A stretch of DNA of 6,253 bases from Candidatus Pacearchaeota archaeon CG11_big_fil_rev_8_21_14_0_20_30_13 (GTDB taxonomy: Archaea; Nanobdellota; Nanobdellia; Pacearchaeales; GW2011-AR1), in contig PCVV01000020.1 in assembly GCA_002762735.1 (NCBI GenBank), positions 19,592 to 25,844 of the forward strand, given 5' to 3'. Positions 5,012-6,253 of the stretch are shown piece after piece; positions within the stretch are counted from its first letter, which is position 1; every line of letters begins with the position of its first letter. The notes under the pieces are model-generated. The model did not search any database. It worked only from the letters and a program-made list of their open reading frames with translations, and was not told the origin of the DNA. The position numbers and the translations under genes are program-made.

Positions 5012-6253
5012 TTAATAAACTTTAACCTCATAAGGAATCTGTTTAAATTGAATATTAAACTTTTTCATTTCATCTTCATCAATCATACAAAAATCAGCAT
5101 AAATTACTTTTTTATTCTTTGTCTTCTTTAATTTAATTAAAAATTTCTTATCTAAAATATTTTTCATTTTTTCTTTATAGATTAGATAATATTCAGTTTC
5201 TCCATATTCTCCTATAAAATTTTTATCAATTTGTTTTTTATCTATGTTTGTTTGAGTTTCAGTAAAATAAATATAAGTTGCAAATTGATTAAAATCACAA
5301 GTTTCCTCTATTTGTCCTTTTTCATCAAATAAAGGTTTGTCTAATTCGCAATATTCAAAACCATCTTTGTAATCATATTTTTCTATTGCTCGTTTGATTC
5401 TTTCAGCTGTAATTTTCTTAGCAATATCATCTTCCATTTCAATTAAAATAAATTTTCTGTTTCCTCCATCTTCTTTATTGAGGTCGAGGACGGCGTGTCC
5501 TGTTGTGCCAGAACCTGCGAAGGAGTCTAGGATTATGTCGGATGGGTTTGTTGATATTCTTAAAAGATGCTGGATTAATTCTACTGGTTTTGGATAAGTA
5601 AAAACACTTTCCTTAAAAAGAGAGGTAATTAACTCTTTACCTGTTTCAGTCCTACCAAATCTACTATCTGCTAAAAGTGTTCTCGGAGGAACACCATCTG
5701 GGCGATAATATTTTGTATATACTTTCCCGTTTTTAAAAACTAATTTGTCATAGTCTTTTCTCACTTTATCCTTTCCCCATCTCCAACAACTTGGTTTCCC
5801 TTTCACAATTCGTGGTTTGTAAATTTTTCCATCTGGACCTTTAATATCAAAGATTAAACTATCACTTTGTCTTATTGAAGATTTATCAAGAGTAATTAAT
5901 CCATATTCTCCATTTTCGTCTTTGAAAGGATATAAAGAATCAGAAAGAATATGTTGTGTATCTAAATTTATTTTAAATAGGGATTTTATCTTTGAATACA
6001 CTAAAACATATTCGTGTTCATTGACAAAATTAGTAGAATCATTACCTCCTCCTTGTTTTTTCTTCCAGATTAATTCAGATAAAAAATTATTTTCACCAAA
6101 AACCTCGTCCATTAATAGTTTCAAATGTGCTTGCTCATTATCATCAATACTAACAAAAATCACGCCATCATCACTTAACAAATCCCTCAACAACTTCAAA
6201 CGAGGATACATCATGCAAAGCCATTTATCGTGTCTGCATAAATCATTTGCATC
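5012..6253 (-). CDS. mod: Type III DNA methyltransferase Mod subunit-like, C-terminal part (5' end beyond window)
   Basis: The frame is open to the window edge: 13 codons (DANDLCRHDKWLC) precede the first in-window ATG at 6214. They belong to the conserved Mod core, so the ATG is internal and the gene is cut by the window. The visible 413 residues hold the CRHDKWLCMMYPRLKLLRDL block, the VSIDDNE segment, NEHEYVLVYSK, a central variable part with likely target recognition (about residues 95-190 of this piece), then YPKP and motif I DSFAGSGTT (about 243-251, binding S-adenosylmethionine). Motif IV (DPPY), which comes first in beta-class enzymes, lies outside. It should methylate adenine N6 and supply sequence recognition for Res. 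A 70-base patch around motif I (5481-5550) is 39/70 G+C, far above the rest of the gene. It heads the mod-NYN-res operon as seen here. Confidence 0.9.
   Translation of the reverse strand, partial: DANDLCRHDKWLCMMYPRLKLLRDLLSDDGVIFVSIDDNEQAHLKLLMDEVFGENNFLSELIWKKKQGGGNDSTNFVNEHEYVLVYSKIKSLFKINLDTQHILSDSLYPFKDENGEYGLITLDKSSIRQSDSLIFDIKGPDGKIYKPRIVKGKPSCWRWGKDKVRKDYDKLVFKNGKVYTKYYRPDGVPPRTLLADSRFGRTETGKELITSLFKESVFTYPKPVELIQHLLRISTNPSDIILDSFAGSGTTGHAVLDLNKEDGGNRKFILIEMEDDIAKKITAERIKRAIEKYDYKDGFEYCELDKPLFDEKGQIEETCDFNQFATYIYFTETQTNIDKKQIDKNFIGEYGETEYYLIYKEKMKNILDKKFLIKLKKTKNKKVIYADFCMIDEDEMKKFNIQFKQIPYEVKVY

Noticed and set aside
6212..6214. ATG at 6214 as the mod start
   Set aside because: The frame stays open to the window edge and the 13 preceding codons (DANDLCRHDKWLC) belong to the conserved Mod core.
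1..6253. CRISPR array or insertion sequence
   Set aside because: No regularly spaced direct repeats and no transposase reading frame were found on either strand.

Overview
This window is A+T-rich. Five of its genes are on the minus strand, and one fragment is on the plus strand. The best reading is a genome fragment from a small-genome DPANN-type archaeon (Pacearchaeota/Woesearchaeota-like). Three things suggest this. The plus-strand fragment ends in a 'VDA.NGD..K...PWWAFLAS' tail that I associate with secreted or membrane proteins of these archaea. TATA-box-like sequences lie at archaeal distances from starts, one implying a nearly leaderless mRNA. The small Cys-rich exported protein and the minimal two-helix DUF202 protein also fit. 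A CPR bacterium is the main alternative. No rRNA or tRNA is visible to settle it.

Left part (1-1941) is accessory or decaying. A Cys-rich membrane-anchored or secreted small protein (81-485, minus) is flanked by two inverted copies of a short motif (TAGGTGC ... ACGCG.GTTTTTT). Next comes a 5'-truncated plus-strand gene fragment (603-1067) with no start codon before its conserved C-terminal domain, then a convergent DUF202 membrane protein (1236-1499, minus). A 442-base stretch (1500-1941) has no credible gene. It holds a promoter, G+C-richer repeated words, weak inverted repeats and a T-rich palindrome downstream of res.

Right part (1942-6253) is a type III restriction-modification-like operon read right to left. 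It begins with mod (5012-6253, 5' end outside the window), a beta-class DNA methyltransferase. Then come a roughly 110-base junction, an NYN-domain putative nuclease (4217-4903), and res (1942-4215), an SF2 helicase with a C-terminal PD-(D/E)xK nuclease. NYN and res are separated by one base and are surely co-transcribed. The mod/NYN junction is unusual. It holds a G+C-rich hairpin with a UUCG loop, a possible TATA box, a strong GGAGG ribosome binding site, and a 36-codon open frame starting right after the mod stop and ending in a 4-base ATGA overlap with the NYN start.

The expected division of labour is that Mod methylates and recognises the target site, and Res translocates on and cuts unmodified DNA. 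The NYN protein, a PIN-like metal-dependent RNase family member, adds a possible RNA-targeting arm. The mod-NYN-res arrangement is the most interesting feature of the window.
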